This document shows, in pieces, positions 8,953 through 16,677 of a DNA stretch of 64,000 bases. A program made the translations under genes and the position numbers. The DNA lies in the NCBI RefSeq assembly GCF_031127805.1, contig NZ_JARXHW010000001.1, positions 1-64,000 of the forward strand, written 5' to 3'. This stretch comes from Thalassobacterium maritimum. GTDB taxonomy: Bacteria > Verrucomicrobiota > Verrucomicrobiia > Opitutales > Coraliomargaritaceae. Under the pieces are notes generated by a model that saw only the letters and a program-made list of their open reading frames with translations, did no database searches and was not told the DNA's origin. Position 1 is the first letter of the stretch. Each line of letters opens with the position of its first letter.

Positions 8953-9510
8953 ATGATGATTCGAGAAGTCCCGCAAAATTTTAAGCTCACCTACTCTCAA
9001 GAGGATATTGCCTACAGAGTCTATAAAATGGCGGGACAAATGCGACACTGGGTCAAAGATGCCCAGGTCAACGATGGGCAGCAAGTGCTCGCGATTTGCA
9101 TCCTGCGTGGCGGCGTCTTTTTCTTTGCCGATCTACTCAAGCAAATCCCCTACACAGTCGAACCTTCTTTTTGCCGGGCGATGAGCTACTCCTCAGAGAG
9201 TAACACGCAAAGCGAAGAGTTCCGTCTGGTAGTCGAGCCCGCGGAGATGAAAGGACGCCACGTGCTCCTAGTCGACGACATCTGTGATAGTGGCAAAACA
9301 CTCAAGCACCTGCACGCCTATGCTCTCGAAAATGGCGCAAAAATGGTCAAAACCGCAGTGCTCATCCACCGCAATCACGCAGCATCCGTCTACACCCCGG
9401 ATTACATCGGCTTCGAATACACTGGCACCGAGTGGTTTGCGGGTTACGGCATGGAAGACAAAAACCACAATTCAAATTTCCCGGAAGTCTACACCATCCC
9501 CTGCCAATAG
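8953..9510 (+). CDS. hpt: Hypoxanthine phosphoribosyltransferase-like enzyme
   Basis: A type I phosphoribosyltransferase that would salvage hypoxanthine or guanine with PRPP. The PRPP-binding loop VLLVDDICDSGKTL is intact, the early loop AICILRGGVFFFADLL fits the pyrophosphate-binding region, and GFEYTGTEWFAGYG matches the C-terminal purine-contact segment of HPRTs. I place the start at ATG 8953 or 8956 (MIREVPQNF); the longer frame from 8878 overlaps the divergent promoter region and its extra residues look random. Length is 184-185 aa. It is divergent from the exosortase gene, with about 195 bases between them. Confidence 0.85.
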   Translation: MMIREVPQNFKLTYSQEDIAYRVYKMAGQMRHWVKDAQVNDGQQVLAICILRGGVFFFADLLKQIPYTVEPSFCRAMSYSSESNTQSEEFRLVVEPAEMKGRHVLLVDDICDSGKTLKHLHAYALENGAKMVKTAVLIHRNHAASVYTPDYIGFEYTGTEWFAGYGMEDKNHNSNFPEVYTIPCQ

Positions 9511-9596
9511 CTGCATGACGAAGGACAATGCACGGCGGTATGTCGCGACATCCAGTTAAAGGTAAAAAAGAGTGACATTAGTGCAATAGCGTTCAC

Positions 9597-9618
9597 TATC
9601 CTTAGTCAGATAAGGATA
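9597..9618 (+). promoter_or_regulatory. Hairpin that would hide the comM ribosome-binding site
   Basis: TATCCTTA (9597-9604) and TAAGGATA (9611-9618) form a perfect 8-bp stem with a six-base loop. The Shine-Dalgarno-like AAGGAT sits in the right arm, about six bases before the comM ATG at 9623. Folding would block the site, so translation may depend on upstream translation, a ligand or temperature. It is a structure seen in sequence; regulation is inferred. Confidence 0.5.
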
Positions 9619-9622
9619 AGCA

Positions 9623-10494
9623 ATGCTAGGAATCACACAGTCTGCAGCACTCGTCGGCGTCGACGCGCACCTCGTACAGGTCGAGGTCAATACAGGCGAG
9701 GCAGGCGATCCTCGCTTCATCTTAGTCGGCCTCCCTGACACCGCCGTAAAAGAATCGCAAGATCGCGTCCTTTCCGCAATGGCCAACAGTGGCTTTCGCA
9801 CACCCGCGACACGCACCACTATTAACCTCGCCCCTGGCGGCCTACGCAAGGAAGGGCCCGCCTACGACCTTCCCATCGCCCTCGCCATCCTCGTCTCTAT
9901 GAAAAAGTGCGAAGATGCCGAACTGGACAACTTTCTGATCGCGGGCGAACTCAGCCTATCGGGCAAGACGCGCCCCGTTAAAGGCACCTTAGCCATGGCG
10001 ATGCTGGCCAAACGCCTCGGCAAGCGTGGGCTGATCGTGCCCGCAGAATCAGCCGACGAAGCGGCCCTCGTGGACGGCGTCGCGATCTACCCCGTCGAAA
10101 GCCTCGACGAAGCGGTGCGCTTTCTCAATCACGAGCATATCATTAAGCCCCTCCCCACCAACCAGAGCAGCTTCTTTCAAACACCCCCCGAGAGCCAGCG
10201 TATCGACTTTGCAGAAGTCAAAGGCCAGCAAGCCGTGCGGCGCGCCGTCGAGATTGCCGTCAGTGGTGGACATAATCTGCTGATGATTGGCAGTCCGGGT
10301 TCGGGGAAGAGTATGATTGCCAAACGGATACCGACCATCATGCCGCAGCCGCAGATCGACGAGTTCCTCGAGATCCTCAGCATCCAGTCCGCCGCAGGCA
10401 CCACACTTTCCAGCGACAACCGCTACTTCCAACGCCCCTTCCGCTCGCCCCATCACACTATCAGTGATGTCGGCCTACTTGGCGGTGGCTCCAT
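9623..10494 (+). pseudogene. comM: comM (YifB-type Mg-chelatase-like ATPase), 5' part, split by transposon
   Basis: These are the first 290 codons of a ComM-type AAA+ helicase, which in other bacteria helps branch migration during natural transformation. It opens with the Lon-like S5 domain (VEVNTGEAGDPRFILVGLPDTAVKES) and reaches the Walker A loop MIGSPGSGKSMIAKRIP and HHTISDVGLLGGGS. Here the Tn7-like element begins; the frame runs nine codons past the TCCAT duplication and stops at 10511-10513. The continuation is at 42377-43057. Joining 9623-10494 to 42382-43057 gives 1548 bases, exactly 516 codons with stop, across GGGSIPGPGE. As it stands the gene cannot make full-length ComM. Confidence 0.95.
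10490..10494. repeat. Left target-site duplication TCCAT
   Basis: The five bases TCCAT precede the TGTG end of the element. The same five bases follow the right end at 42377-42381. Removing one copy with the element restores the comM frame. Confidence 0.93.
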
Positions 10495-10543
10495 TGTGAG
10501 CAACAAGAGATAACTGGAATTTACAAAAATAAACTGGAAATAC
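10495..10543. repeat. Left end of the Tn7-like element with TnsB-type repeats
   Basis: The terminal repeat starts TGTGAGCAACAAGAGATAAC. Inside it and just beyond are two close copies of one motif: AACTGGAATTTAC at 10512-10524 and AACTGGAAATAC at 10532-10543. Such iterated sites at an end are the usual binding sites of a TnsB-type transposase. Confidence 0.75.
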
Positions 10544-10615
10544 GAGGCACTTTAAACTCATAGAACAGATTATTTAGGAAAATCATATAGCACACACCAA
10601 AGGAGCAATTTGAGA

Positions 10616-12385
10616 ATGCCTGATCAAAACACTGAATTAATTTCTTTATTTTGGCCTGAAAATGACAACCAGACATATCTAGTTGCCGGATATGGGCATC
10701 TAATTAAAGCATCTAATCGGAGTTACGAGTATGACGTAATTGCTACCTTAATCCCGGCTAATCCACTTGAGAAAACTCCAGACTTTCGAGATGCCTACGA
10801 CTACCAGAAACAGTCGCGACATAGAGTGCCGGTTCCCGACATGCTAAAGTTCCCACCTGGAACCTTCATCAAAAATGCAGAAGAAACCGAATGTCCTCCA
10901 AATTTTCGATTTCCAGAGGCCTCAGTCGATGTTGATCCCTCAGGAGTCATTTATCTCCAAAACGTCGCAAAAAACACATTCTCATACCATCCAGCTAAGC
11001 AACTGCACGACGAAAACTTCGCATTGATAACTGATGAAGTAAATAAAAGCAAACTGTATGCCCCATGTTGGAACATCATTTCCAGTTGCTTTGGCAGCTC
11101 GAGTATGCTGCTCAATGCAATCCTTCAAACTCCTGCCCAGTATACCCATACTGATTATAGTAGCCATTTCATCAATCTATTCACAGCCAAGTCCCAGATT
11201 GATCATCCGAAAAAAAGCATCCTTATTGAGTATGCCGACCGCCAAAGAACTAAATCGCATAAGGATATCGTTGAAATCTTTTTTGATCGTCGCACTCAGG
11301 AACAAATCATCGACTTGCGCAGAGCGATCATAGCTCAGTTCAATAAAACTCAAACACACCGCCCCAAAGCCAGAGTTTCCTTTAAGTTCCCTTGGGATAA
11401 TGCTTTTAGCCTTCGGTATACTTATCGAACACTCGCAGACTATCGCGGCTACAAGCAAAGGCTGATTCAGAGATTTACTGAAATCTCATATACATCTCCT
11501 CACGAAGGCTACAAAGTTACTCGATTGGGTGAATCATCGATACCAACTGGCATAAACGAAGACGGAGAACCAAGTGGAGACAATCGGCACCAAAAAAAGA
11601 GAGGAAAGCGAGAATCAAGAGCGCCTAAACCAAATGCGACTTCATTCAACGTCGAAACATATGGTTGCGCAAAGCCTGCTCATGATCGATTCTCAATTGG
11701 CGTATCATCAGAAAATGAACGCCTTCCACCACCTGATTCAGACCCTCAAAATGATCCCAAAGAAGACGGCGAGACACAAAACTATGGAACAGCACCTGCG
11801 GAGTCCGATTCGGGCAAGAAATCATTAGGTCGAGGAAATTACAGCGCTGAAAACAACAATTCCTCCGTTAAGAAGTATCCAGTCGATTTCGAGGGGATCT
11901 ACGAAGAACTTTTGCAACTACCTGATATTTCCGCAGTTCAATCGCCTAGTGCTTCCCCAATACGCGTGAACCAAACTCAAAGAGGAAACTCTTTTACGGA
12001 CCCACATATTATCAGTGGCTCTGATCGGATCAAGTATCAGCGGCAGTTACACCAAGCGATCATTTCCTATAAAGGAACTACTGTGATACTACTGAATATA
12101 GAACGAGTTAACATAAACGACCGATTCTCATTTCCAGGAATTATCGCAAAAGGAGTCTCATCACAGAGATGCGAAAAAATCATCGATGAGATTAAAATGC
12201 ATATGTGCAGATTGAAGAAATATCCTACAGTATATTTCGAACAGAATCCCGATCTAATACCTTTCAGCAAAAACCACAAAATTCCCCCTCCGCTCGATGA
12301 AGCAAATAGAGGCACGGCACGCAGTATCCATAGGGAGCTTAGAGCACTTCTATCTCCGAAAAAGAAACCCAGAAAATCAAAATAA
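10616..12385 (+). CDS. Large element-end protein, possibly TnsE-like
   Basis: I do not recognise this 589-aa protein with confidence. It begins about 120 bases from the left transposon end, with AAAGGAG before the ATG at 10616 (a TTG at 10610 is also possible), and it reads inward. Residues 1-330 look folded (YLVAGYGHLIKAS, YAPCWNIISSCFGSSSMLLNAIL). Residues about 330-440 are a charged, low-complexity linker. The last 140 residues look folded again (YKGTTVILLNIERVN, EKIIDEIKMHMCRL) and end in a very basic tail. Size, two-part build, the alternation G-x(2-3)-hhLLxh near the C-terminus and linkage to tnsABC recall TnsE of Tn7, which targets replicating DNA. That link is a hypothesis from pattern memory only. 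Confidence 0.5.
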   Translation: MPDQNTELISLFWPENDNQTYLVAGYGHLIKASNRSYEYDVIATLIPANPLEKTPDFRDAYDYQKQSRHRVPVPDMLKFPPGTFIKNAEETECPPNFRFPEASVDVDPSGVIYLQNVAKNTFSYHPAKQLHDENFALITDEVNKSKLYAPCWNIISSCFGSSSMLLNAILQTPAQYTHTDYSSHFINLFTAKSQIDHPKKSILIEYADRQRTKSHKDIVEIFFDRRTQEQIIDLRRAIIAQFNKTQTHRPKARVSFKFPWDNAFSLRYTYRTLADYRGYKQRLIQRFTEISYTSPHEGYKVTRLGESSIPTGINEDGEPSGDNRHQKKRGKRESRAPKPNATSFNVETYGCAKPAHDRFSIGVSSENERLPPPDSDPQNDPKEDGETQNYGTAPAESDSGKKSLGRGNYSAENNNSSVKKYPVDFEGIYEELLQLPDISAVQSPSASPIRVNQTQRGNSFTDPHIISGSDRIKYQRQLHQAIISYKGTTVILLNIERVNINDRFSFPGIIAKGVSSQRCEKIIDEIKMHMCRLKKYPTVYFEQNPDLIPFSKNHKIPPPLDEANRGTARSIHRELRALLSPKKKPRKSK

Positions 12386-12423
12386 GGCAGACAATACAAT
12401 CTACTATCGGACCTACAGGCCTA

Positions 12424-12585
12424 TTAGCCTCCAATTACGACTGACTTATTAATTTCTTCGGCAGAAGCTCTAGAGAGGGTACAAAATGCTGCCCGTTGCT
12501 CAGACATCTGCATCTGGGCAATTTTCTGAGAATACTTTTCCCTCAGTTTTTCCAATGCTTCCTGATTATTCTTAGACGCCATCAT
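12424..12585 (-). CDS. Small coiled-coil-like protein, about 53 aa
   Basis: This short frame reads MASKNNQEALEKLREKYSQK, then IAQMQMSEQRAAF, and ends KSVVIGG. It has two adjacent ATG codons (12585 and 12582) with GGCAGG a few bases upstream. Heptad-like spacing of Leu, Ile and Met suggests an amphipathic helix. It converges on the large left-end gene, 38 bases away. It has no recognisable family. Its codon quality and start site are better than chance, but the call stays tentative. Confidence 0.4.
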   Translation of the reverse strand: MMASKNNQEALEKLREKYSQKIAQMQMSEQRAAFCTLSRASAEEINKSVVIGG

Positions 12586-13019
12586 CACAGCCTGCCAAAT
12601 TCAAAGATTTTTTCAAGTTCATAGTAAAGAGCCACATTAAGCTAATTCCGCAGGAATAATAAACAGGTAGGCCAACTCTTAAGACTCTTTTAGCCTATAC
12701 AGCCGATTCGTATAATGCCATCATACGAAGCCTTTTGAGCCAAAGAAAGATAAAAACTCAGAAAATGATGCTCTGGGGGCCACAAAGCTGACGTTAATAA
12801 TGTCGCTGGTTGGAGGGACAGGCTTCGGATATTGGTATAATCCGTGAAGCAGGAATTAGGCATAAGATCCCTTTGGGTGGAGAGCACGGCCCATTGCTGC
12901 AAAACAGGGGGCGACCAGAGGCGGGACGGTCGACCTTTGCCAGTGAAGAGGCGAGAGCCGAGTGGAGGTCTGCGGCAGCCGATGCGACGTTGACCGGAAG
13001 AGCGGCTAAGCACCTTTCA
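12586..13019. other. Gene-poor stretch with a GC-rich segment
   Basis: No convincing gene is seen here. About 12800-13010 is much richer in GC than its surroundings and shares the 14-base word CGACCTTTGCCAGT (12930-12943) with a similar GC-rich spacer at 16840-16853. Both lie next to broken immunity genes, so these may be remnants of a repeated element that delimits cassettes. Confidence 0.4.
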
Positions 13020-13262
13020 TCGTATCGCGCATTCGCTTTATTAGCTGGGATGGCCCCGAAATCGAGACACCAATGTATGTTTCTGACTCCACCTCAATCT
13101 TATGACCTTCAATATCGACCTCAAAGAAGCTTAACTCTTGAGAACCCGCCAACGCCCATCAACCATTTTTCCATTAAGCTTTGATATAGCCGATCTCAAT
13201 GATCTCCAAACTTCATTGTCATATTCGGCACCTACATTATGAGTAACTAGATCTTCCATTCT
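13017..13262 (-). pseudogene. Frameshifted small immunity-like gene
   Basis: From the ATG at 13262 the frame reads MEDLVTHNVGAEYDNEVWRS, then LRSAISKLNGKMVDGRW, and hits TAA after about 42 codons. A second frame continues at once with SFFEVDIEGHKIEVESETYI, then GVSISGPSQLIKRMRDTMKG, before a stop near 13017. One indel around 13137-13160 would join them into a protein of about 80 aa. Size, beta-strand pattern and place in the toxin-immunity trail suggest a dead immunity gene. I cannot name the family. Confidence 0.5.
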
Positions 13263-13304
13263 AATATCCTAAATCCTTTCCACCAGTTCAACCAGCTGAT
13301 TCAA

Positions 13305-13418
13305 TTATATCGTCCCAAGATTATTGCTCGGACAAAAAACTCTAGTATCTATCCCATTACGAGTTTCAATTCCATATGCAGAATTGCATTTGCCAAATCC
13401 TCGTGGCGAACCGTTAAA
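13305..13418 (-). other. In-frame tail after the SUKH stop, possible toxin-tip remnant
   Basis: Directly after the TAG that ends the SUKH gene the same frame stays open for 37 codons: FNGSPRGFGKCNSAYGIETR, then NGIDTRVFCPSNNLGTI, then a stop. It has no start codon of its own. Composition (Gly, Asn, Arg, paired Cys) is like the tail of a secreted nuclease toxin, and a damaged immunity-like gene follows. It could be a displaced toxin tip or a lost C-terminal extension. Confidence 0.3.
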
Positions 13419-13632
13419 CTAAAACTCTGGCTTGAAATTAGGATCAACCCAAACTGACTCAACCTGACCAGGCTTCAATTGAATAGAATCAGCATCAAAT
13501 GGCTCTAATGCAGACAAGAATTCGGAAAATGAATTCGCTATCAACCGTCCCAGTGAACCTTCTTCATGCTCCCACAAGTATACGCGCAAATTACTTGAGG
13601 AAAGATAAAAAATGTTTCCCGACGGATCCTCC
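13419..13632 (-). pseudogene. SUKH (SMI1/KNR4-like) immunity gene, 3' part
   Basis: This is the C-terminal part of a SUKH-fold protein: EDPSGNIFYLSSSNLRVYLW, the stretch GSLGRLIANSFSEFLSALEP and the end WVDPNFKPEF. The gene was cut by the IS at 13633-15534. The 10-bp duplication CGGATCCTCC (13623-13632) encodes the EDP junction. Joining 15795-15535 to 13622-13419 gives 465 bases, 155 codons with stop, and a normal SUKH sequence IAEDPSGN. SUKH proteins neutralise nuclease toxins of the Rhs/CDI kind; here it would be an orphan, now dead. Confidence 0.85.
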
Positions 13633-13641
13633 CAGGGCACC

Positions 13642-14112
13642 TCACTGCAAATTCGTAAGTCGTTGATTTTTGGTCATAAGGTTGGTCACGGCGTCAATTT
13701 TTCTTTGATTTCGTTGGACGAAGGCAGGTGCGGGTAAGTCCGGACGCGTGGTTTTCCAGATTTTGAGGACGGCTCCCCGCAGTAGAGCCAGGTTGGCGGC
13801 GGTGTTGCCGGTGCGACAGCGGCATTTGTCTTCGAGGAAGGTGGCGTCCCGGTGGTGGTGGTTTTTGTTTTCCACGTTCCAGCGCAGGCGTATCTGCCCC
13901 AGCACGGCTGCGGGAGGTTCCTTCTCCCGGCTGCTCAAGTAGATCCGGCTGCCCTTGGAGTTTTGGCCGGATTTCTTGTCGGTTGATTCGCGCTTGATCT
14001 CGGCGACCGATCGTATGCAAGGGAAGTTGACTTGCAGGGGACTGACGGGCATGAGCCGGATCGAGCGGGTGTCGATGCGTCCATGGCCGAGTTCTACCGG
14101 TGCGTGCAAAAA
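13642..14112 (-). CDS. ISAs1 transposase C-terminal part in the -1 frame
   Basis: The frame reads FLHAPVELGHGRIDTRSIRL, then IYLSSREKEPPAAVLGQIRL, and the family hallmark RWNVENKNHHHRDATFLEDK with the catalytic Glu. It is open further upstream but is only meaningful after the switch at 14109-14115. The stop is at 13642-13644, nine bases inside the IS end. Without a frameshift from the main frame it is not expected to be made in useful form. Confidence 0.8.
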   Translation of the reverse strand, partial: FLHAPVELGHGRIDTRSIRLMPVSPLQVNFPCIRSVAEIKRESTDKKSGQNSKGSRIYLSSREKEPPAAVLGQIRLRWNVENKNHHHRDATFLEDKCRCRTGNTAANLALLRGAVLKIWKTTRPDLPAPAFVQRNQRKIDAVTNLMTKNQRLTNLQ

Positions 14113-15440
14113 GGGGGAGCCGTATGGCTCAACCTCCGGGTGACTTCTTCGAGGGTGGTTTTCTGGTTGGCCTTGAGCTGGACGAGAACATCGCCGCCGC
14201 GCTCCTGCACGATCTCCCTGACCAGATTTTTGTTCGAGTAGAGGGCGTCGCCTTTGACCGTTTTGCCTTCGAGCGCTCCTTCGGGCAGAGCTTCCACGAG
14301 TTGCTTGGTCAGCTTCTGTTCCTGTCCGTTGCCGGGGGCGGCCTCTTGGGCGACGGGGCTGCCGTCGCGCGCATCGACCAGCGAAACGAGGGTGGCCAGA
14401 TTGTTGCCGATGACTTTGCCGTCGATGGAAAGCAGTTCCGGCAAGGTTCCGTTCTTGCTTTGCGCTTGCAGCCAGCCGTTCAGGGCTTTCGCCAGTTCCG
14501 CAGGGTCGACCGAGGCGAGGACTGTGCGCCAGCAACCCTCGCCGGGCGGTGCCACCACGCGGGGCGCCGCGGGCTTGGAGCGGAATCCGAGGCTGCGCCT
14601 CTGCGCCGAAGTCAGATCCTGGCAAAAGCGGAAGATGTCGCTGACGGTCTTGGCTCCGCAGCACAGTGCGAGCACGGTGGTGGCGAGCATGGCGCCGAGC
14701 GGATACTCGCGCCCGCGGCGCGAGCGCGAGTCTTTGACCGTGCGCAGGGCCTTCGAGAGGCTCTCGGCTTGCTTGGCCTTGACCGGCATCGCGCCGGGGA
14801 CACGGGCCTTCGGGTCTTCACCCGGCAGTAGGCGGCTGGGGTCGCGCAGGCGATCCAGCGCGTCGCGTGAGAGGGGTTTGAGCCAGAGGTTTTTGGGGTG
14901 CTCGTTGTCTTGGTAAAAGTCGCGACCGCTCACTCTCGCGTAGCCTGCGGTGCGTCCACAGTTAATCCATCCGGCCGCATTGTAGCAGGTGCCCTTGTAG
15001 CCCTCCGGATCGACGAAGGTCTCGGCCAGCAAAGGGCGTTTGCCATACCTGTCCTCCCAAGCTTGCGGCAGGGCTTTGACCGCCATGCCCAAGACACGGC
15101 TGGCCAGATTGGACGGACGCTTCGAGGGCAACAGCAGGAAGCGGTTGTTCTGAACCAGCCAGCTCAAGCGCTTCTGGCGCGTGCGCGCATCCCAACGCAG
15201 ATACGCTTCGCGGCCCGCCAACTTTGGGGAGGCTGTCGTCCAGACGACCAGCGCCACCGCTTTGCCTTCGTGGCATACCACTTGGCACAGATGGCGCTTG
15301 CGCGCATCCGGACAGCCAAGGTAATGGTGCTTCTCCAGCAAAGCCACATACGTGTCCACATCTTCGTCGCGCCAAAGGCGCAGCTCAAGCCCGCGCAACG
15401 CTTCGTCGCTGAGCTCTCCGGTGATTGATTCGATACTCAT
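14094..15440 (-). CDS. DruA-like/ISAs1 transposase, main frame
   Basis: Residues about 20-200 resemble the DUF4338/DruA domain (LLEKHHYLGCPDARKRHLCQ, GREAYLRWDARTRQKRL, LAETFVDPEGYKGTCY). From about 240 it is an ISAs1-type DDE transposase (SRRGREYPLGAMLATTVLAL, then SIDGKVIGNN and VKGDALYSNKN, which carry the two Asp). The frame ends in TAG at 14094-14096, before the third catalytic residue. The rest, including the Glu in RWNVENKNHHH, is in the -1 frame at 13642-14112. The switch point has the heptamer C CCT TTT in the right register, so programmed -1 frameshifting is possible; a simple mutation is the alternative. Confidence 0.85.
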   Translation of the reverse strand: MSIESITGELSDEALRGLELRLWRDEDVDTYVALLEKHHYLGCPDARKRHLCQVVCHEGKAVALVVWTTASPKLAGREAYLRWDARTRQKRLSWLVQNNRFLLLPSKRPSNLASRVLGMAVKALPQAWEDRYGKRPLLAETFVDPEGYKGTCYNAAGWINCGRTAGYARVSGRDFYQDNEHPKNLWLKPLSRDALDRLRDPSRLLPGEDPKARVPGAMPVKAKQAESLSKALRTVKDSRSRRGREYPLGAMLATTVLALCCGAKTVSDIFRFCQDLTSAQRRSLGFRSKPAAPRVVAPPGEGCWRTVLASVDPAELAKALNGWLQAQSKNGTLPELLSIDGKVIGNNLATLVSLVDARDGSPVAQEAAPGNGQEQKLTKQLVEALPEGALEGKTVKGDALYSNKNLVREIVQERGGDVLVQLKANQKTTLEEVTRRLSHTAPPFCTHR

Positions 15441-15534
15441 CCATCAATAACATAGTCGCGTATCCCGGTTTGTCTAGCGTTTATTTTAAATCACTCTGTT
15501 TCAGGTTTTTAAATTTTTTCAAAAATGAGCCCTG

Positions 15535-15795
15535 CGGATCCTCCGCAATTGGAATCTCGTTTCTAGGAAACCCTTCTATCTTATCAGCAAAGCTAGGCAC
15601 ATTTCTAATCGGAATAAAACAATCAACACTAATCCGGACATTTCCATTGAACTGATTATCCTCAGGAACAGCTCCATCAAATTGTCGGACAAATTCTAGA
15701 TATTCAGGAGGAAAAGAAGTCTGATACGATTTTTCTGCCTGCAAAAGGTCTTGATCTGTCGCAGTACTATATTTTCTTAACTTGAAATTCATCAA
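15535..15795 (-). pseudogene. SUKH (SMI1/KNR4-like) immunity gene, 5' part
   Basis: This is the first 87 codons of the SUKH gene cut by the ISAs1-like element. The sequence MMNFKLRKYSTATDQDLLQA, the typical SFPPEYLEFVRQFDGAVPED and the NEIPIAEDP stretch match the family. In the present arrangement the frame runs into the IS end and stops after FLKKFKNLKQSDLK. The matching 3' part is at 13419-13632. Confidence 0.85.
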
Positions 15796-15849
15796 TCAAA
15801 TGATCCTCCGCCACAAATCGCTGCAGCACCTCCAGCATGCCCAGTCGAT

Positions 15850-16677
15850 CTATGAATTCCTTTGATTATAAGCTCCATCGTGACGAGATTCAGTCCTCAT
15901 CGGGACAAAATCAACTCCTTTTAGTTTGTTATCCTTCATGGCCGAATAAAACTCGGCAGAAACGATAATAGCCTTACTCGCCGAGGCACCACTTCCAAAA
16001 TACTCCTGAGATTGTAAATAGTGCCTACTCCATCCCTTAAATGTCGAAGCCCCGGGAAAGTAACCTTTGTTTATAGGAAGGTATTTTTCACCTTCTTTAG
16101 GAAAACCAGTGAGTTCCAGTGGCGATGGCACTACCCCCCCAGACTTGAGTTGCACAACAGTCTTTAATATTTCCCCAGAATCATACTTCACCACGGGTTC
16201 ACACTCAACACCAAGCGGCTTAAACACACTCTCCCATACTTCAGGAAGAACAAAGAAGACATCATAGATCCAATTAAGTTGGAGCAGATGATTCTTTTTC
16301 CAAACTGGTTCTGCTTTCATTTGGAAAGGAGCTTTCTGAAGTTTTCCAATTCCAGTTTTCGGATCATAGCAACTTAGATCATATGTCCTACCAAGGTACC
16401 CAAAATCATCATCTGGCATGGGATAACCGTGATGCCAACTTGCTCCCATACGCAACCAACCTGCACTATCCAGTTCTTTTTTAGTAAACTTCGTATCAGC
16501 TAAATCAACAGCCTCATACATCTCCACAAGAGATTCAATTTGCGGCCATTGACGGTCTGACTCATCAATCTCCAGAGTACTAATGATGGGACCTTCCTTG
16601 AAAGTTAGTCCCATTGCTTTAAGATCTTTAGCTAAATCTGATTTGGTGTTAAATGAAACACGATGCTGAATCTTCAT
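15850..16677 (-). CDS. Hypothetical protein in the immunity gene trail, 275 aa
   Basis: I do not recognise the family. It is an intact soluble protein with no signal peptide. The first 60 residues (VSFNTKSDLAKDLKAMGLTF) look like a small alpha/beta domain with a repeat of the TLEID type. The middle holds SWHHGYPMPDDDFGYLGRTY, and the C-terminal half (WIYDVFFVLPEVWESVFKPL) looks like a protein that recognises another protein. It lies between a SUKH gene and a broken Imm gene, in the direction of the Rhs operon, so an immunity role for an exchanged toxin tip is the best guess. Confidence 0.6.
   Translation of the reverse strand: MKIQHRVSFNTKSDLAKDLKAMGLTFKEGPIISTLEIDESDRQWPQIESLVEMYEAVDLADTKFTKKELDSAGWLRMGASWHHGYPMPDDDFGYLGRTYDLSCYDPKTGIGKLQKAPFQMKAEPVWKKNHLLQLNWIYDVFFVLPEVWESVFKPLGVECEPVVKYDSGEILKTVVQLKSGGVVPSPLELTGFPKEGEKYLPINKGYFPGASTFKGWSRHYLQSQEYFGSGASASKAIIVSAEFYSAMKDNKLKGVDFVPMRTESRHDGAYNQRNS

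Larger units (their letters stand above)
13633..15534 (-). mobile_element. ISAs1-like insertion sequence with DruA-type domain
   Basis: The IS is 1902 bp. Its ends are CAGGGC at 13633 and GCCCTG at 15534, as in the ISAs1 family, and it is flanked by a 10-bp duplication CGGATCCTCC (13623-13632 and 15535-15544). The single transposase gene reads leftward. At 1.9 kb it is longer than usual for the family because of the extra N-terminal domain. It interrupts a SUKH immunity gene and is clearly richer in GC than the surrounding cargo, so it arrived separately. Confidence 0.93.

Noticed and set aside
14100..14916. Long plus-strand frames opposite the ISAs1-like transposase
   Set aside because: They mirror the GC-rich transposase codons on the other strand, and they have no recognisable domains.
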